DNA from: an uncultured Bacteroidales bacterium
GTDB lineage: Bacteria > Bacteroidota > Bacteroidia > Bacteroidales > UBA932
Reading direction: 5' to 3'
Assembly (NCBI GenBank): GCA_900316795.1
Contig: ONEF01000003.1
Coordinates: forward strand, 205,302 to 269,301
Length of the DNA stretch: 64,000 nucleotides
The position numbers and the translations under genes were made by a program. Positions within the stretch are counted from its first letter, which is position 1; every line of letters starts with the position of its first letter. Positions 62,100 to 64,000 of the stretch are shown here, in pieces. The notes under the pieces were generated by a model that was not told the origin of the DNA, did no database searches, and saw nothing but the letters and a program-made list of their open reading frames with translations.

Positions 62100-64000
62100 T
62101 TAAGGAACCTCTACAATAGTTGTTCCGTAATCAGCAGGATTGATGGTAGGCCATGGCTTGCCTTGGCCAAGCATGTACTCAGTGGTTGCTCCTGCCTTGA
62201 CTTTCACCGTAGTAAGCGTATTCTGCTGAGGCCAGGCCGCCAGATAGCGCAGTCTGCCACTGTTGCTGACATCGAGAGTAGTAATATTGTTGCCGAAGCA
62301 GCTGAAAAGATACAACTTCGTCAGGTTGCTTACATCCAAAGAAGTAAGGTTGTTGTTATAACACTCTAACTGGTCAATCTGAGGGTTTGCACTCAAGTCC
62401 AAAGAGCTGATCTCATTGTTATAGCAAACCAATCCTCCTAACTTGGTGTTCTGTCTCAGATCCAAAGATGACAGACGGTTATCAAAACAAGTAAGATATG
62501 TCAGGTTTGTATTGGAAGTCACATCCAAGGAAGTCAATCCGTTGTTTTCACAATATAGAGTCTCCAGCCCGCTCAAAGCAGGAAGATCCAAAGAATCTGG
62601 AGATGAAATAAAGTTGTTAGCAATGTTGAGACGCTTAAGATTGGAATTGTCAGGACTAACCTTAATAGAAACAAGTTTGTTATCCCAAGCCCCTATATTT
62701 TCCAGGTTACTGTTGGAAGAGACATCCAAAGTTTTTAGTTCATTGAAATAGCAGTTGAGACCTACCAGGGCCATATTCTGGCTTACATCCAGAGAGGTAA
62801 GTTTATTGTCATCGCAAGAGAGATATTGCAAAGAAGGGGCTCCGGCCAAACCAAGTGAATCCAGCTGGTTGAAGCCGCAGTCAATCTCAATCAGTTCAGG
62901 ACAGGCATTTACACCCAGATACTGCAAAACATTTTTCTTTGCAGACAGAATTCGCAAATCGGAACATCCGTCAACGATTAAAGTCACCAAAGAAGGCATA
63001 TTATTGATGGTCAGAGTACATGTAAAGCTGTTGTTTGCAAGATCCAAAAACCTCAGTTTCGGATTAGCCGTGCCACTTATTGTTATGCTTGTCAACTGGT
63101 TATCTGAGGCACCAACCTGATCAAGTTTCGGATTCGAAGAAAGATCCAGGCTTTCCAGCTGGTTTTCAAAGCACATGAAAGAGGAGAGGACAGGACAATG
63201 ACTCAGGTCTATTGATGTCAACTCATTCTGCCGTACATCCAAACTCTCAAGGGCAGGATTGTTCAACAGGCTTAAAGTAGAGAGTCTGCCAGGATAATCC
63301 TCATAACCCATACACCTCAGAAAAACAAGAGCCGGATTGTCACTCACCAGGGTTGTCAGGTTTTCACATGCAACTATGTCTATCTGTGTAAGGGCTGTAT
63401 TGCCGGAAAAATCCAACTGCTGGACGGAATGGTTAAAGTAACATGTGAAGCGTTTGAGCTTAACAAGGGTGTTCAGAGGTACGTTAGTTATATTATGGCT
63501 TGTAATATCAAGTGAAACAAGGTTGGTAAAGTACTCCAGTCCACCCAAAGAAGTTATTTCATCTGCTGCATTTCTGAGATTCATGCTGACGGCAGCTTTA
63601 GCTTCGTCTAAGCTGATTTCACCATCTGAATTTGAATCATAATTGGCAACGCAGTATGCCTTGAAAGCCGGATCGGAGAATTCAACGTTGATGCCTGTAT
63701 AGTCTGGAGTAACCTCCATTGCCGGCATAGGTTTGACATTGTTGCGGGTAATTGGGTTGCTCTTTGTCGTAGTTTTTACGAAGACTCCGCCATATTCATC
63801 TGTTACGGTTATTGTAAAGCCACCTGAAAACGCTGTCGGCGGAACTACCAGATAAAAATCTGTAGCCTCTGCACTTGAAGAGCCAATCGGTACAGGTATA
63901 TGAGCTCCGGTAACATCGCGCTCTCCATAAAGGGTAATGCTCTCTGTTGCACTTCCATCCATGGTAACTGCCGGTTCTGTTCCGGGAACTACAGTAGCCT
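62100..64000 (-). CDS. Large leucine-rich repeat surface protein, 5' end outside the window
   Basis: The open frame runs past the right edge; the visible part is 632 residues. It starts with beta-sandwich-like sequence (FYLVVPPTAFSGGFTITVTD). Near residues 125-145 there is an EF-hand-like loop, NYDSNSDGEISLDEA. The rest is about twenty leucine-rich repeats of roughly 21 residues, of the Bacteroidetes type with patterns such as LTSLDVSQNMALVGLNCYFN and DNKLTSLD. The last residues (GTTIVEVP) contain no type IX secretion signal. Likely an extracellular adhesin or surface protein. Its terminator follows the stop codon. Confidence 0.85.
   Translation of the reverse strand, partial: ATVVPGTEPAVTMDGSATESITLYGERDVTGAHIPVPIGSSSAEATDFYLVVPPTAFSGGFTITVTDEYGGVFVKTTTKSNPITRNNVKPMPAMEVTPDYTGINVEFSDPAFKAYCVANYDSNSDGEISLDEAKAAVSMNLRNAADEITSLGGLEYFTNLVSLDITSHNITNVPLNTLVKLKRFTCYFNHSVQQLDFSGNTALTQIDIVACENLTTLVSDNPALVFLRCMGYEDYPGRLSTLSLLNNPALESLDVRQNELTSIDLSHCPVLSSFMCFENQLESLDLSSNPKLDQVGASDNQLTSITISGTANPKLRFLDLANNSFTCTLTINNMPSLVTLIVDGCSDLRILSAKKNVLQYLGVNACPELIEIDCGFNQLDSLGLAGAPSLQYLSCDDNKLTSLDVSQNMALVGLNCYFNELKTLDVSSNSNLENIGAWDNKLVSIKVSPDNSNLKRLNIANNFISSPDSLDLPALSGLETLYCENNGLTSLDVTSNTNLTYLTCFDNRLSSLDLRQNTKLGGLVCYNNEISSLDLSANPQIDQLECYNNNLTSLDVSNLTKLYLFSCFGNNITTLDVSNSGRLRYLAAWPQQNTLTTVKVKAGATTEYMLGQGKPWPTINPADYGTTIVEVP

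Noticed and set aside
1..64000. tRNA, rRNA and mobile-element genes
   Set aside because: No cloverleaf-like sequence, rRNA segment, transposase or integrase was recognised in any gap or frame by reading. A tRNA search program could settle the short gaps.

Overview
The window reads as a chromosome segment from a member of the Bacteroidota, most likely an intestinal or host-associated Bacteroidales. Several signs agree. Promoters have the Bacteroidetes form (TTTG, about 19-20 bases, TAnnTTTG), for example ahead of aspA, the DUF2795 gene and the kinase/PqqD operon. Shine-Dalgarno sequences are weak. The families present are typical of the group: ParE of the Bacteroidetes type, YitT pairs, a split 5'-nucleotidase, FISUMP-domain and LemA/TPM proteins, LPP-type lipoproteins, and Bacteroidales-type leucine-rich repeats. 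Most genes are moderate in GC. A few islands are clearly richer in AT: about 44.7-48.6 kb, 55.9-56.6 kb, and a short patch at 26.1-26.2 kb. No rRNA, tRNA, CRISPR array, transposase or integrase was found.

Layout. 1-9 kb: the end of parE, a PlsC-like acyltransferase, a TolC/HlyD/two-permease export operon without its own ATPase, then aspA. 9-17.4 kb: tdk divergent from a very acidic repeat protein, rsmI, a helix-hairpin-helix membrane protein, an intergenic array of 52-bp repeats, a NatA/NatB-like ABC exporter, and a 5'-nucleotidase split over two genes. 17.4-22.8 kb: an OmpR/PhoR-like two-component pair, folE, a futalosine-hydrolase-like nucleosidase, a LolD/MacB-like ATPase, a PduO-type cobalamin adenosyltransferase and a DUF2795 protein. 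22.9-27.5 kb: two paralogous exported zinc-ribbon/OmpA-like proteins around two LuxR-type regulators, followed by a secreted protein.

27.5-32 kb (minus strand): a tight operon of HPr-kinase-like protein, Sec11-like S26 peptidase, PqqD-like protein, ABC exporter and Y-family polymerase. It looks like a RiPP-type maturation and export module without a visible precursor or maturase. 32-44.7 kb: trkA, two short AraC-type regulators, two YitT transporters, leuS, an unusual degenerate M28 peptidase fused to a TonB C-terminal domain, gcvT, a SPOR lipoprotein, a CapA-like protein and phoH.

44.7-48.7 kb: an AT-rich accessory island. It carries an antitoxin-toxin-antitoxin HigBA-like locus with a palindromic operator, a WYL-domain regulator overlapping a PGN_0703-like PD-(D/E)XK nuclease, and small genes (a 58-residue ORF, a HEAT-like protein, a zinc-finger membrane protein). 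This is the most likely place for a little-described defence or stress system. 48.8-64 kb: a Tat-exported D-aminoacylase, ApbE, a FISUMP lipoprotein, a LemA-TPM-TPM operon, an esterase, an unknown AT-rich gene, a PQQ-like beta-propeller lipoprotein, prfB with its programmed frameshift, class I fumarase, a small secreted protein, and a large leucine-rich repeat surface protein that runs off the right edge.
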